A DNA stretch of 64,000 nucleotides from Mucilaginibacter gossypii (GCF_900100945.1 NZ_FNCG01000001.1:62001-126000), one strand, 5' to 3'. Shown: positions 1 to 9,507, counted from the stretch's first letter. Numbers and translations: made by a program. Notes: generated from the sequence alone by a model not told the origin.

Positions 1-1646
1 TTAAACTGATTATGTGGCATACCTAACTGAGCCAGCAGGGTAGCTGCGAGGTCTGTTTGTCCGCCCAGTTTACTGTTTTTTTTACCACGATATTCGGGCT
101 TGATCACATCGCCGAAAAACAAAAGAGGTATATGGTATTTAGCCGGGTCGTAAGCCTCGGCTGTATTACGCGGCAGGCGGTGACCGTGATCGGCCACCAG
201 GATAAACAGTGTGTTTTTATACCAGGCTTGTTTTCTGGCCTGCTCAAAATAAGCGTTCAGGCATGAATCGGTAAAATAGGCTGTGCTTCTGAATTTATTA
301 CTTACATCAGCGTCATCATTAAAATGGTGCTTAACAGGTAGTACAAAAGGCTCATGATTGGATGATGTTTGTACATAGTTAAAGAACGGCTGTTTTTGAC
401 GGGCCAAATATTGCAGGTTTCGGGTAAGCAGGTCATCGTCATAAACACCCCATTGTGTTTTTATATGGCTGTTATCAAAGCTGGCCTCGTCGATAATATG
501 ATCGATATTATGTGAAGTCATGAACTTATCAAAATTCATATAATTACTTTTGCCACCATAAAAATAAGCGGTTTCATAGCCTGCATCTTTAAACGATGCA
601 GATAAAGCCGGAAGTTTTTTATGTTTAAGCGTATCGCTGATTATGGTACGGATTGCCTGTGACGGGAAGCCACTCAGGAGAGCTACAATACCCTTGTCGG
701 TACGATCGCCTGAGGCATAAATGTTGTTAAAGAACAGTCCGTTTTTAATGAACTTTTCAAAGTTTGGCGCTACGCCTTTATCTCCTCCTAATGATTCTAT
801 CACGTCGGCTGTATAGCTTTCCATTTGGATGATTACAATGTTTGGGCGGCTGATAGTCAGGATTTGTTCTGTTGAATTGCCTTTAACATTATATAATTCT
901 TCAACGGTTTTTGCGGCCTCATCCGGGCGGTCGTATAGATAGGGATTGTAAAGCGGGCGCAAATTTTCAAATACATTGTTAAAGAGGTTCCACTCGGTGT
1001 TGAGGGCACTCTGGTTGAGGATTTGCTTTTCGGAGAAATAAGCAGAGTTCTGGCTTACCGGCTTAGCTTGCAAACCGCCGCGCATCATCACAAAGTTTAC
1101 AAAAAGCAGCAATGTGGTAAGCGAAACTTTAAGGCTTGGCCGGACATCAGGCTTTTTAAACTGATAATTGATGATGAAATGAGATAGCATTATACCGGTG
1201 GCCAGTAAGGCAATCCCGATAAAAATACATTTACCCACCGGCGATGATCCACTTGATGCGATTGCTTCTGAAGGTGCGTGATAAAACGAAGTAAACACCC
1301 TGAAACTAACTTTGGTGCCCCATTCACGGAAAATATTAAAGTTAAGTACCGTATTCAACGAAATGCAGAACAAGCAAAACCAAACATATACTTTTAGCCA
1401 GATGGGTTTTATTCTAACCTTTGGGATAAACCAGTTGATGGCAAATACAAGGATGGGAATGATACAGATATATGCTGTTGCCGATACGTCAAGCCTTAAG
1501 CCCCAGAAAAACGTTTGAAGGATTTCCCCGATGCGGGCGTGATCCAGCTTGTGCAGAAAATAGATCTCAAATGTCGCTCTCGTAATTGCGAAAAAAGCGA
1601 TCCAAAAGATGAAGAATCTGAAAAAGCTAAAAAGGTTCTTTAACAT
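1..1646 (-). CDS. LTA synthase family sulfatase, 3' end cut by window
   Basis: Membrane-anchored alkaline-phosphatase-superfamily enzyme, probably a phosphoglycerol transferase-like or related extracytoplasmic sulfatase. The ATG is at 1646-1644 and the frame stays open for 548 codons to base 1, so the C-terminus lies outside the window. The N-terminal part holds several hydrophobic helices (start MLKNLFSFFRFFIFW). The catalytic domain then begins with NIVIIQMESYT, whose Glu is the usual metal ligand, followed by ASGDRTDKGIVALLSGFPS with the presumed nucleophile Thr in RTDKG, and later VADHGHRLP with the metal-binding Asp-His. This order fits the LTA-synthase-like family of Bacteroidota, which have no classical lipoteichoic acid, so the substrate is unknown. 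The next gene on this strand, at 2361, is separate. Confidence 0.85.
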   Translation of the reverse strand, partial: MLKNLFSFFRFFIFWIAFFAITRATFEIYFLHKLDHARIGEILQTFFWGLRLDVSATAYICIIPILVFAINWFIPKVRIKPIWLKVYVWFCLFCISLNTVLNFNIFREWGTKVSFRVFTSFYHAPSEAIASSGSSPVGKCIFIGIALLATGIMLSHFIINYQFKKPDVRPSLKVSLTTLLLFVNFVMMRGGLQAKPVSQNSAYFSEKQILNQSALNTEWNLFNNVFENLRPLYNPYLYDRPDEAAKTVEELYNVKGNSTEQILTISRPNIVIIQMESYTADVIESLGGDKGVAPNFEKFIKNGLFFNNIYASGDRTDKGIVALLSGFPSQAIRTIISDTLKHKKLPALSASFKDAGYETAYFYGGKSNYMNFDKFMTSHNIDHIIDEASFDNSHIKTQWGVYDDDLLTRNLQYLARQKQPFFNYVQTSSNHEPFVLPVKHHFNDDADVSNKFRSTAYFTDSCLNAYFEQARKQAWYKNTLFILVADHGHRLPRNTAEAYDPAKYHIPLLFFGDVIKPEYRGKKNSKLGGQTDLAATLLAQLGMPHNQF

Positions 1647-1716
1647 TGGGGTAACAAAAATAGTATTTTGCCACAATGTTAAGGAACCTTTAATGAATTG
1701 TTAATGAAATATTCGA

Positions 1717-2361
1717 TTATCTGCCGCCGCTCATAGCTTTCAGGTCATCCAGGGTGATCTTTTCAAAATCAGCAGGGATCCCGAATGTACCGGCAGGGTT
1801 TTTTTGTTCGGTAATACTTTTAACAGTAACCTCGGTGCTTTGACCTTGTGAAAATGAGGTGTATTGTACCGGGAAACCACCAACAGCGCGGTAGTATTTA
1901 GCAATAGCAGTTACAGGTACAGTAACATCATTAGTTACCCAGATATCATAAGTTTTGTTGGCTTTTGCATCTGTAGCTACCACTTTTTTGCAGTTAAAAC
2001 CCGAAATAACTTTAGTTTCGGTACCGGGAGCAAAGGTAAGAGTTGGTAATGAAGCCATAGCCTGGTCAACCTCATCAGGAGTAGCAACCGCAGCTTTCTT
2101 GATAGACGCAACAGGTACATCAACCATTACAACTAATGATTTACCGTCGGCATCGGTTAATATTTTTATGGTAGCGGGCCCTGTAGTAAATTGCATAGCG
2201 GCCGAATCGGCGCGGAAATAACTTTTAGCTTCAACCTGTTGCCCCTGCATAGCCGTTGAAATAGTTACCACGCCCTCTTTGTAAGCTTTTTGGGCGTTTG
2301 CGCTGATAGCTGTTGCGGTAAGGGCAAGGCCTAAGGCAACATTGAAAATTTTAATGTTCAT
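1717..2361 (-). CDS. secreted protein, possibly DUF4412-like
   Basis: Exported protein of about 214 residues, function not known. The ATG at 2361 gives a clean signal peptide (MNIKIFNVALGLALTATAIS then ANAQ). A longer reading from a TTG at 2385 only adds eight polar residues and is less likely. The mature part is beta-rich with few charged clusters: an N-terminal segment on YFRADSAAMQF, a middle segment GFNCKKVVATDAKANKTYD with the only cysteine, and a C-terminal IPADFEKITLDDL motif. The central pattern (gFnCkk, then a description-like strand ending in IWVTND) resembles GLPGLI/DUF4412 outer-layer proteins, but I cannot confirm the family. It stands alone between the sulfatase and comEC on the same strand, 79 bases from comEC. 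Confidence 0.7.
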   Translation of the reverse strand: MNIKIFNVALGLALTATAISANAQKAYKEGVVTISTAMQGQQVEAKSYFRADSAAMQFTTGPATIKILTDADGKSLVVMVDVPVASIKKAAVATPDEVDQAMASLPTLTFAPGTETKVISGFNCKKVVATDAKANKTYDIWVTNDVTVPVTAIAKYYRAVGGFPVQYTSFSQGQSTEVTVKSITEQKNPAGTFGIPADFEKITLDDLKAMSGGR

Positions 2362-2440
2362 GTTTTGAGTTTGATTTAATGCCAAATTAATTTTTAATAA
2401 TTAAAAGACAAATTTTTAGATAAGTAGTTTAATATGTTTT

Positions 2441-4543
2441 TCAATTAGATGCCGTTATGAACGATTTGTTACGTTTTAATATTACATAATTGCCATGCAG
2501 GGCACGTGCCTGATCAGCAATAAATTGTACGGTTTTAGGGGCATTGGTGGCATCAATAATTATATTATGATATTCGTGATTTTTATTAATAATAGCAAGC
2601 GGAATTTTAGGGTTCCCGGTTATGTATAGGTAGTCGGTTTTTTGTTTTATCGCGGATATGGTATCCGCATAATCTTTGTTCACAACAGCTATCGACCGAT
2701 TTCGAAATTGAATAAAATTATCCTGTTTTCGTAAAAAGCCAGATCGGATATCCTGATTAGGTTGATACAAAGAGATGTCGTTTATTTTACAACTATCAAG
2801 ATAGGGTTGGATAGAATAATGGTAGTTTTTGTCGGTATCAGTGAGGTTAGTTAGTACAATAGCACGGTTACCGTTTTTAAAGATGATCCCCATGTTTTTA
2901 CGCAGGTTTAAAAAGGCGATGCTGTTGGTTGTATATGAGCGGTATGTTTTTATGCTGATACTTACAGCTAACAAAAAAATCAATGCAATACCTGCTCTCA
3001 GCAGCCATATTTTTCTATCGTACAAAAAGTAAAAAAAACATATGATAATAGCATAAAGCAGCAAGTACTCGGTTGCGGTAAGCCATATTTTGTTGATGCT
3101 TGCAAAGGGCAGGTGCTCAAACCAGGCCAGTACAGCGTTCATGAGCAGGATGGTTTTTTCGAGGAGCCAGGCAAGGCCGGCAGATATAAAGGGGATTTGC
3201 GGCAATAGCAGGTAAAAGATCCCGCTATACATAATAACAGCTGTGGGAATGATAATGAACAGGTTGCTAAACAAAAAATAAACCGGGAACTGGTGAAAAT
3301 AAAAAGCGCTCAGCGGGAACGTAATAACCTGTGCAGCTATTGATACCGAACACAAAGCCCATAGTTTGTCGATCCATTTATTAGAAAAAGTAAACCATTT
3401 ATAAACCACAGGTTGTAAAACTACCAGCCCGGCAACCGCGAGGTATGACAATTGGAAACCTACATCCGTTATCAGCAAAGGGTTATAAAGTAATAATATA
3501 AAAGCCGATATAGCCAGGATATTTAAATTGTTGATGTACCGGTTGTAAGTTTTACCGATGATAACCGTGCTGATCATGACAGCTGCCCGGCAAACCGCGG
3601 GTGAAAAACCAGTTAACATGGCGTAATACCAGATGATAGGAATAATGATGATCGCTTTGATCACCCTGCCAGGCCCGAACCTGTTCAGGAAATTCAGCAT
3701 AAATGCCAGCAAAGCCCAAATGATAGCCACATGAGCGCCGGAAACCGATAACACATGAATGGTGCCGGTTTTGGAATAGGCCTGCAACACATCTTCGCTC
3801 AAATCAGCTTTATAACCTAATATTAAGGTGGAGGCTACGGCTATAGCATTTGGATTGTGCATTTGGTTTTTTAGCTTTTCAACCATTTGTAGCCTTAGCG
3901 CCAGTGCATTTGCCATGAACATATTGCCGGCGTGTGATTGCACCAAACGGTATTGTCCCGGGTATAAAAACTCCTGGTAATAAATGTTTTGGTGTGCCAG
4001 GTACTTTTTATAGTTAAACTCGGCAGGGTTAAAAGGCGGGTCGATAGCAGTGTATTTACCGGGGACCAACAGTTCATCGCCATAAGCCATGTGCACCGCA
4101 GCACTATCTTTTATGGTGATCATCAACGTCCCGGTTGCCGGGAGGGAATGTTTTTGATTGATGTTCGCTACAACGTTTGCCGTAAAATGGATCAGCCCGT
4201 TTTTTATTTGCGGCTCATTATTAATGCGTACAAGCAGCCGTTGCGCGGGCAGCTTTGAAAAATGACCGGAATTATTAAGTTCGTTATTGTTCATGACAGC
4301 TATCCAGCCGGCAAGAAACAATAACAAGTGAATGATGATTCCGCCAAGCCACCGCCTTTTATAAACTTTAAAACGGCTGTAATAAAAATTAAGCAGCAGA
4401 AATAATATCAGCAGACTGGCAAACCCAATAGCCAACGGCATTAAATAAGCGGCAGACCTTAAATTGATCCCAACGCTTATACCCAATAAAAAAGGAATCA
4501 GTAAAATAACAACCGGGATCTCGCCCTTGTGGTTAGCGATCAT
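2441..4543 (-). CDS. comEC: ComEC/Rec2 family competence membrane protein
   Basis: Polytopic inner-membrane channel protein for uptake of single-stranded DNA. It has 700 residues. Residues 10-85 form three or four hydrophobic helices, residues 100-200 a soluble OB-like/DUF4131 region, and residues 230-520 the Competence domain with the family signature HVLSVSGAHVAIIW near 263-276 and many membrane helices. Residues 540-700 are soluble and correspond in position to the metallo-beta-lactamase-like domain, but no HxHxDH motif is present, as is common in Bacteroidota ComEC. It is flanked by a secreted protein and a MerR regulator on the same strand. No other competence gene (comEA, dprA) is in the window. 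Confidence 0.93.
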   Translation of the reverse strand: MIANHKGEIPVVILLIPFLLGISVGINLRSAAYLMPLAIGFASLLILFLLLNFYYSRFKVYKRRWLGGIIIHLLLFLAGWIAVMNNNELNNSGHFSKLPAQRLLVRINNEPQIKNGLIHFTANVVANINQKHSLPATGTLMITIKDSAAVHMAYGDELLVPGKYTAIDPPFNPAEFNYKKYLAHQNIYYQEFLYPGQYRLVQSHAGNMFMANALALRLQMVEKLKNQMHNPNAIAVASTLILGYKADLSEDVLQAYSKTGTIHVLSVSGAHVAIIWALLAFMLNFLNRFGPGRVIKAIIIIPIIWYYAMLTGFSPAVCRAAVMISTVIIGKTYNRYINNLNILAISAFILLLYNPLLITDVGFQLSYLAVAGLVVLQPVVYKWFTFSNKWIDKLWALCSVSIAAQVITFPLSAFYFHQFPVYFLFSNLFIIIPTAVIMYSGIFYLLLPQIPFISAGLAWLLEKTILLMNAVLAWFEHLPFASINKIWLTATEYLLLYAIIICFFYFLYDRKIWLLRAGIALIFLLAVSISIKTYRSYTTNSIAFLNLRKNMGIIFKNGNRAIVLTNLTDTDKNYHYSIQPYLDSCKINDISLYQPNQDIRSGFLRKQDNFIQFRNRSIAVVNKDYADTISAIKQKTDYLYITGNPKIPLAIINKNHEYHNIIIDATNAPKTVQFIADQARALHGNYVILKRNKSFITASN

Positions 4544-4633
4544 ATATCTTACAGATTGTTATAGCAGGTGACAGCATGGTTATAGGTTAACCCGACGGTA
4601 TTTTAGAAATAAAGATAGTTTTTATGCGGAAGA

Positions 4634-4969
4634 TTACAACTGGTCGCGTACCTCAAGCAGGAATTTTTTGAGATTTTCGAGAGAATCAATAACGCGCTGG
4701 TTATCCCTGGTATCGCCCATGTTGTTTTTAAGATGATCTTTTGCTCCGTTTAAAGTGTAGCCCTTATCACGGATGAGGTGGAAGATGATCTTAAAGTTTT
4801 CAATGTCTTCGGGGGTGAAATACCGGTTGCCTTTTTTGTTTTTCTTGGGTTGCAGAACATCAAACTCTTTTTCATAAAAACGTATAAGCGACTGATTAAC
4901 ATCAAACATGGCCGATACCTCGCCCATGGTGTAGTACATCTTGCTTATCTCACGTTCTTTATACGGCAT
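4634..4969 (-). CDS. MerR family transcriptional regulator
   Basis: DNA-binding regulator of 101-111 residues with a MerR winged helix: YYTMGEVSAMFDVNQSLIRF is the helix-turn-helix, then EKEFDVLQPKKNKKGNRYFT the wing, then a C-terminal helix (residues 85-111) suited to dimerisation. There is no effector-binding domain and no Cys cluster, so the signal is unknown. The most upstream ATG is at 4969, only four bases after a TACATTTG promoter box (4981-4974). If transcription starts a few bases beyond that box, the second Met (MYYTMGEV, ATG at 4939) is equally or more likely as start. Short MerR proteins of this kind are common next to housekeeping genes in Bacteroidota. Confidence 0.88.
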   Translation of the reverse strand: MPYKEREISKMYYTMGEVSAMFDVNQSLIRFYEKEFDVLQPKKNKKGNRYFTPEDIENFKIIFHLIRDKGYTLNGAKDHLKNNMGDTRDNQRVIDSLENLKKFLLEVRDQL

Positions 4970-4973
4970 AATA

Positions 4974-4981
4974 CAAATGTA
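4974..4981 (-). promoter_or_regulatory. Bacteroidota -7 promoter box for the MerR gene
   Basis: Minus-strand TACATTTG matches the Bacteroidota -7 consensus TAnnTTTG exactly. Only four bases (tatt) separate it from the upstream ATG at 4969, which argues for a leaderless mRNA or for the internal start at 4939. Confidence 0.55.
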
Positions 4982-4988
4982 TCTATTT

Positions 4989-5023
4989 GATTTCGGAATT
5001 GGGAATTTCGATTTCGGAATTTT
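4989..5023. repeat. dispersed 'gatttcggaatttcgatttcgg' repeat, copy 1
   Basis: The segment is built from gatttcggaatt, gggaatttc and gatttcggaatt units. Related copies lie at 9576-9607 (inverse orientation), 38644-38680 and, inverted, near 38825-38862. It is intergenic between the divergent MerR and transglutaminase genes and may form part of their upstream regions. Confidence 0.6.
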
Positions 5024-5071
5024 CTTTGAATCTGATCCATATAATTATATATTTATGGCTCTAATAACCTT

Positions 5072-6952
5072 ATGACTATTAAACTATTGATAACATACAC
5101 GCTGTGTGTGTTATGTACTATGCGGTTAAGTGCCCTCGAAGTTGATTCGGCTGTAACCATAACCTCCTTGAAAAATGAGTTTCGGTTTAATTGGAACAGC
5201 AAAGATAACCGTGTAGAGATCATCCAGAAACTTAATAATATCTACACCAGTAGTGCTTACCAGGTTAATTACACGGTATCTGAATTTTACAACAACAATA
5301 TCTCTATTGATGATATAACCTGCAAAGTTGACGGCCGCACTCCTCGCGGTTTTAAACCTGAGTATACTTATTACAGCAATAATGATATTTTTTATTCGGA
5401 CGAACGGTTGTGTTACTTTACGCTCGATCTGGCAAAAAAAGGAAGTATTGGCAATGTTACTTTTGAAGAAACCGTTAATGATCCCCGCTATTTTACCAAT
5501 ATTTATTTTGCTGATAACCTGCCGGTCCAACAAGGCGAAGTTAGTATCGAAATTCCGCGCTGGATGAAGGTGGATATTAAGGAGTTTAATTTTAATGATT
5601 TTAATATTAAAAAAAGTACCGTTTATAACAGCAGCAATGATGCCGATATTATAACATATAAGTTTACTAATATCCCGGCAATGAAAAAGGAATTGCATGG
5701 TCCGGGCCCAACCTACGTATATCCGCATTTGCTCATCATGTGTAAATCGGCGATTGTAGGGAGTAAACAATTTACTTATTTCAATACTCTTGCCGATCTT
5801 TATGCATGGTACCACGAGTTAGTAAAGGATGTGGCCGGCGACCCCGCGCTGTTACGTACTAAAAGTAATGAGCTCACTGCAGGGTTAACTAATGATTTAG
5901 ATAAAATAAAAGCCATATTTTATTATGTTCAGGACAACATCAGATATATAGCATTTGAAGATGGCATAGCAGGTTTTAAACCTGAAAAAGCCGACGAGGT
6001 GCTAAGAAAAAAATATGGTGACTGTAAGGGAATGGCCAACCTGACCAAGGCCCTGCTTGTATCTGCAGGCTTTGATGCCCGGCTTTGCTGGCTGGGTACA
6101 AAACATATTGCTTATGATTATCAAACACCCTCAATGGCAGTTGATAATCATATGATTTGCGGGTTGCCTTATAAAGGCAAAATCTACTATCTTGATGCCA
6201 CTGAAACCTATATAGGTATTAATGAATATGCTGAAAGGATACAAGGCAGACAGGTTTTAATGGAAGATGGTGATAAGTATATTCTCGGTAAAATACCATA
6301 CGCGCAACCTCAGCAAAATGTAAGCAGCGAAATAAGCAAACTCCATATAAATGGAGCAAGCCTTGCCGGTAAAGTGAGCAACGTTTGGAAAGGAGAGGAT
6401 AAAGAAGCAGTATTAGCTGGAATAAATAGCATTAAGCATGAAAATGTCGAAGATGTTATGAAACATTATCTTGCTGCGGGTAATACCGATTATGCCATCA
6501 ATAACCTTGTTTTAAGTAGTACAAGCAATGCCGACAAAGATTTAAATGCCGGGTATGATGTTGACCGTAAAAGTGGAATATCTGCTTTTGGTAAAGAGTA
6601 TTATATTGATCTGGATAACCGTAAAGAGCTTTCGGGGGCTGTCATAGCTATTGATGAGCAAAAAAATGATTACTGGTTTTCAAGAAAAGATCAGATTGCA
6701 ACCGAGACCGAACTCACGCTGCCGCCAGGTTATAAAGCTGCAAGCATACCGCCCGGCGTTAACATATCCAGGCCGGGGTATGAGTTTTATATCACTTACA
6801 TCAGTTCGCCCGGAAAAATCACTTATAAAAAAACGTTGCTCATAAAGAACACGCTGCTTACAAAGGCAAATTTTTCGCAATGGAACCAGGATATTGAACT
6901 CTTGAATAAAGCTTACAACGAAAATTTAGTTATAAAACCTGTATCACAATGA
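5072..6952 (+). CDS. secreted DUF3857/transglutaminase-like protein
   Basis: Exported protein of 626 residues with a cysteine-protease-fold transglutaminase domain. The signal peptide covers about residues 1-22, a DUF3857-like beta domain about 45-215, and the transglutaminase core about 275-385. All three catalytic positions are present: Cys318 in KKYGDCKGMANL, His360 in VDNHMICG and Asp375 in IYYLDATETY. The C-terminal 200 residues are beta-rich (DUF2569/DUF3858-like position). The family acts on periplasmic or surface substrates that are mostly unknown, so it could be a protease, peptidase or crosslinker. Its stop overlaps the start of the next gene by four bases (ATGA), so the two are translationally coupled. 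The ATG at 5072 is chosen because it yields the signal peptide. Confidence 0.88.
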   Translation: MTIKLLITYTLCVLCTMRLSALEVDSAVTITSLKNEFRFNWNSKDNRVEIIQKLNNIYTSSAYQVNYTVSEFYNNNISIDDITCKVDGRTPRGFKPEYTYYSNNDIFYSDERLCYFTLDLAKKGSIGNVTFEETVNDPRYFTNIYFADNLPVQQGEVSIEIPRWMKVDIKEFNFNDFNIKKSTVYNSSNDADIITYKFTNIPAMKKELHGPGPTYVYPHLLIMCKSAIVGSKQFTYFNTLADLYAWYHELVKDVAGDPALLRTKSNELTAGLTNDLDKIKAIFYYVQDNIRYIAFEDGIAGFKPEKADEVLRKKYGDCKGMANLTKALLVSAGFDARLCWLGTKHIAYDYQTPSMAVDNHMICGLPYKGKIYYLDATETYIGINEYAERIQGRQVLMEDGDKYILGKIPYAQPQQNVSSEISKLHINGASLAGKVSNVWKGEDKEAVLAGINSIKHENVEDVMKHYLAAGNTDYAINNLVLSSTSNADKDLNAGYDVDRKSGISAFGKEYYIDLDNRKELSGAVIAIDEQKNDYWFSRKDQIATETELTLPPGYKAASIPPGVNISRPGYEFYITYISSPGKITYKKTLLIKNTLLTKANFSQWNQDIELLNKAYNENLVIKPVSQ

Positions 6953-9189
6953 AAAAAACATTACGTTTATTATTTTTCTTTCCTCTGTTTGCTATGACCG
7001 CGGGTGCGCAAAACAATAACCAAACCTACGCGGAAAAAGCAGCCGAAATTCAGAAGGAGGTTTGGGGGACAACCGTGCCTGAATTTGCAACCACAAAGGT
7101 GCCTGTTAATTTAAGTAATGAAAGCGCCGTGGTTTTTGCCAAATCATACAGCATGCAAAGATCGCTGACCAATAAATTTAAATTTATGATCATCACGGCG
7201 TCATCAACAACTCGGGCACTCAAGCTTACCACTTTTCACGAACGGGTTAAGATAAACGACAAATCAGCACTTGAAGATTTTTCAACTATATCTTACCAAA
7301 AACGTCTTGATGAAAGCGTACATATTTTGAGCGCTAAATTTTTCATGACACATGACACCTACATTGGGGCTAAGATCATTAAGCCAAGCGGCAAAGAAGT
7401 TGTGGTAAACACAAGCGAAGAAGTTCTGATAAAAAATGAAAAGAAAGATCAGGTGAGTAAACTTGCCATATCCGATTTGCAGGTTGGTGATATACTTGAT
7501 TATTACGTGAGCACTGTCGACGTAAACGAAAATGCAAGTACCGATAATTTTGCTGATAACGATATGGTTTTTGTATTGGCCGGCGAGTATCCTGTTTTAT
7601 ACAGCAGCTACGATTTTCAATATTCAAAAAAAGATAATGTAAAGCATATTTGTGCAAATGGCGCCCCGCAGTTTAATATAAGTACGAACGCAGCAGGCGA
7701 CCAGATATACAGTTTGAAGGTCAGAGATCAGGCCAAGTATTCCAGTGAATTTTGGACTTCCAAGTTTCGTCAGTTCCCTTATATCGAAATCAGCAGTTCA
7801 CACACCATGGGTTTTGTAAAGTTTGTTTCGGGTGGTAAAGCAGGTGAAAGCGCTGCTGATAGGTTGCAGGCCAATAAGGCAATTTTTGAAGGCACTTTTA
7901 CCGAACGGGACATTCCTTACTTCAGCAATGTTGTTGACCGTTTAAAAAAATATTTCGACGGCAAAAAGAACATTAAAGCTGTACCGCTTGATAGCGCTAT
8001 GAAGGTGCTTTACAATATCAGGAAGGGAATGGTTTTTGGTAGTTATAGTAAGGATGATGTTGGCAAAGTTGATGAAATCAATTATCGTCGTATGTCCTCA
8101 AAGTTTAATACGGTTGTTATGAGCATGGCTTTAAATGATCTGAAAATTGATCATGACGTATTGTTGGTTTGTTCGCGTAATGCTAATACACTCGATAATA
8201 TCTTTAACTATAGTGATTTTGACGCCTGCATCCGCATAAACGATACAAAGCCGCTATATATGTTTTTTGATGACGCCGCAACTCACTTTAATGAGATACC
8301 TCAACGCTTTCAGGGTGAAAAAGTGATTGTGCTTACTCCTAAGCGGGAAAGTTCAACCAAATATTCGTTTACTGAAGGTACAGCAGTTTTGCCCGTAATG
8401 CAGGCCGCTATTAATAATATAAATGAAGACATTAAGGTATCGCTTTTGCCGACCAATATGCAAAAGATAAAGATACAGAGGTTGGTTAAACAAACAGGTT
8501 TGATGAGGCATGATGATCAGTTACGTTTACTGCCGGTAGTTGATATTGATAACATCCTTATGGAATTATCTAAGAGTGAAAAGCTGGAAAAACGATTGGC
8601 AGAAAACCCCGAAACAAAAAAACTGCGTGATGATTTCAGCTACGCGTTTTCGGATGATGAGTCAAAGTCAGTAAAGAAATTTACGTCTGAAATAAAAGCC
8701 CAGTACGAGCAGGAGCCAACCCAGGTTACAGATTGTAAAATTATTAATGCCGCTCTTGATAATAGCAGTCCGGTTTTTCAGTATTCGGAATCATTTGTAT
8801 TGGATAATCTGGTAAAAAAAGCGGGCAATAATTATATTATTGACGCCGGTAAACTTGCAGGATCGTTTTACAAACTGGAAGAAAAAGAACGAAAACGCAC
8901 TTATGACGTGTATATGCCATGTTCCCGTAGTTTTAAATACACCATAAACATTGCTGTGCCACAGGGATATACAGCCAAAGGGCTGGAGGAAATAGCAGCA
9001 AAAAAGACTAATAAAACCGGTTCGTTTTCGTCAGAAGCAACCCTTAACGGTAATGTTGTAACTATTGTGATAACACGTGTTTACAATAATAATTTTGAAA
9101 AAGCAGAAAACTGGCCGCTCCTTAGCGAGGTGATTGACGCTTCAGCGGGATTCAACGCGCAGAAAATACTATTTGAGAAAAAAAGTTAA
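6949..9189 (+). CDS. transglutaminase-like paralogue with degenerate active site
   Basis: Exported protein of 746 residues (signal peptide 1-20 ending TAGAQ) with the same layout as the gene before it: DUF3857-like region about 60-270, transglutaminase-like core about 340-450, beta-rich C-terminus. Aligning by eye on the helix after the nucleophile (DARLCWLG against DHDVLLVC) puts Ser384 (MSSKFNTVV) at the catalytic Cys and Asp425 (SDFDACIRI) at the His, while Asp441 (FFDDAATHF) is kept. It is therefore probably not a Cys-dependent enzyme and may be a binding partner or scaffold of the upstream protein. Both are read as one operon ending at the strong hairpin at 9193-9239. Confidence 0.8.
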   Translation: MKKTLRLLFFFPLFAMTAGAQNNNQTYAEKAAEIQKEVWGTTVPEFATTKVPVNLSNESAVVFAKSYSMQRSLTNKFKFMIITASSTTRALKLTTFHERVKINDKSALEDFSTISYQKRLDESVHILSAKFFMTHDTYIGAKIIKPSGKEVVVNTSEEVLIKNEKKDQVSKLAISDLQVGDILDYYVSTVDVNENASTDNFADNDMVFVLAGEYPVLYSSYDFQYSKKDNVKHICANGAPQFNISTNAAGDQIYSLKVRDQAKYSSEFWTSKFRQFPYIEISSSHTMGFVKFVSGGKAGESAADRLQANKAIFEGTFTERDIPYFSNVVDRLKKYFDGKKNIKAVPLDSAMKVLYNIRKGMVFGSYSKDDVGKVDEINYRRMSSKFNTVVMSMALNDLKIDHDVLLVCSRNANTLDNIFNYSDFDACIRINDTKPLYMFFDDAATHFNEIPQRFQGEKVIVLTPKRESSTKYSFTEGTAVLPVMQAAINNINEDIKVSLLPTNMQKIKIQRLVKQTGLMRHDDQLRLLPVVDIDNILMELSKSEKLEKRLAENPETKKLRDDFSYAFSDDESKSVKKFTSEIKAQYEQEPTQVTDCKIINAALDNSSPVFQYSESFVLDNLVKKAGNNYIIDAGKLAGSFYKLEEKERKRTYDVYMPCSRSFKYTINIAVPQGYTAKGLEEIAAKKTNKTGSFSSEATLNGNVVTIVITRVYNNNFEKAENWPLLSEVIDASAGFNAQKILFEKKS

Positions 9190-9192
9190 TAG

Positions 9193-9239
9193 CTGTTGAA
9201 AAAGAGTCCGGATACAACATCCGGACTCTTTTTCAACAG
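9193..9239. terminator. strong intrinsic terminator, bidirectional
   Basis: Perfect 21-bp inverted repeat (arms 9193-9213 and 9219-9239, loop acaac). The arms read ctgttgaaaaagagtccgga.. and its complement, so both strands carry a GC core followed by a run of T. It lies 3 bases after the stop of the transglutaminase-like operon and before the convergent small gene ending at 9296, so it can serve both. Confidence 0.88.
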
Positions 9240-9295
9240 TCTCTATAATTGCACCAGCAATTATTTTTTATGTCCGCTAAATCTGTATCGTATGG

Positions 9296-9496
9296 CTATT
9301 TGGTTTCGCTCCAGGGTAGGGAGGAGGCTTTGCCTGCTAAAAAATCGGCTTTGCGGCTGGCCATGTCTTTAGCTTGTTGTTCAAGCACGGCATCGCTTTC
9401 ATTATCTATGCGGTAATTATAGTCCAAACTATCAAGAAAAGCCAGGAGCACTCGTTTCTCCTGTTCGTTTTGAATATCAACTCTTAAAGTTTCCAT
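9296..9496 (-). CDS. small antitoxin-like protein, orphan
   Basis: Protein of 66 residues from the ATG at 9496 (METLRVDIQNEQEK). The N-terminus looks like a beta strand plus helix (RVLLAFLDSLDYNY) and the C-terminus ends KADFLAGKASSLPWSETK, a layout seen in small antitoxins of RelB/addiction-module type that wrap a toxin with a disordered tail. I recognise the general style only, not a named family. No toxin-sized gene sits next to it on either side, so it may be an orphan or a stand-alone regulator. A TAAATTTG box ends three bases before the ATG. The longer TTG reading at 9502 lies inside that promoter box and is rejected. Confidence 0.6.
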   Translation of the reverse strand: METLRVDIQNEQEKRVLLAFLDSLDYNYRIDNESDAVLEQQAKDMASRKADFLAGKASSLPWSETK

Positions 9497-9499
9497 AAA

Positions 9500-9507
9500 C
9501 AAATTTA
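9500..9507 (-). promoter_or_regulatory. -7 promoter box of the antitoxin-like gene
   Basis: Minus-strand TAAATTTG fits TAnnTTTG exactly and is followed by ttt and the ATG at 9496, implying a leaderless or nearly leaderless transcript. Confidence 0.5.
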
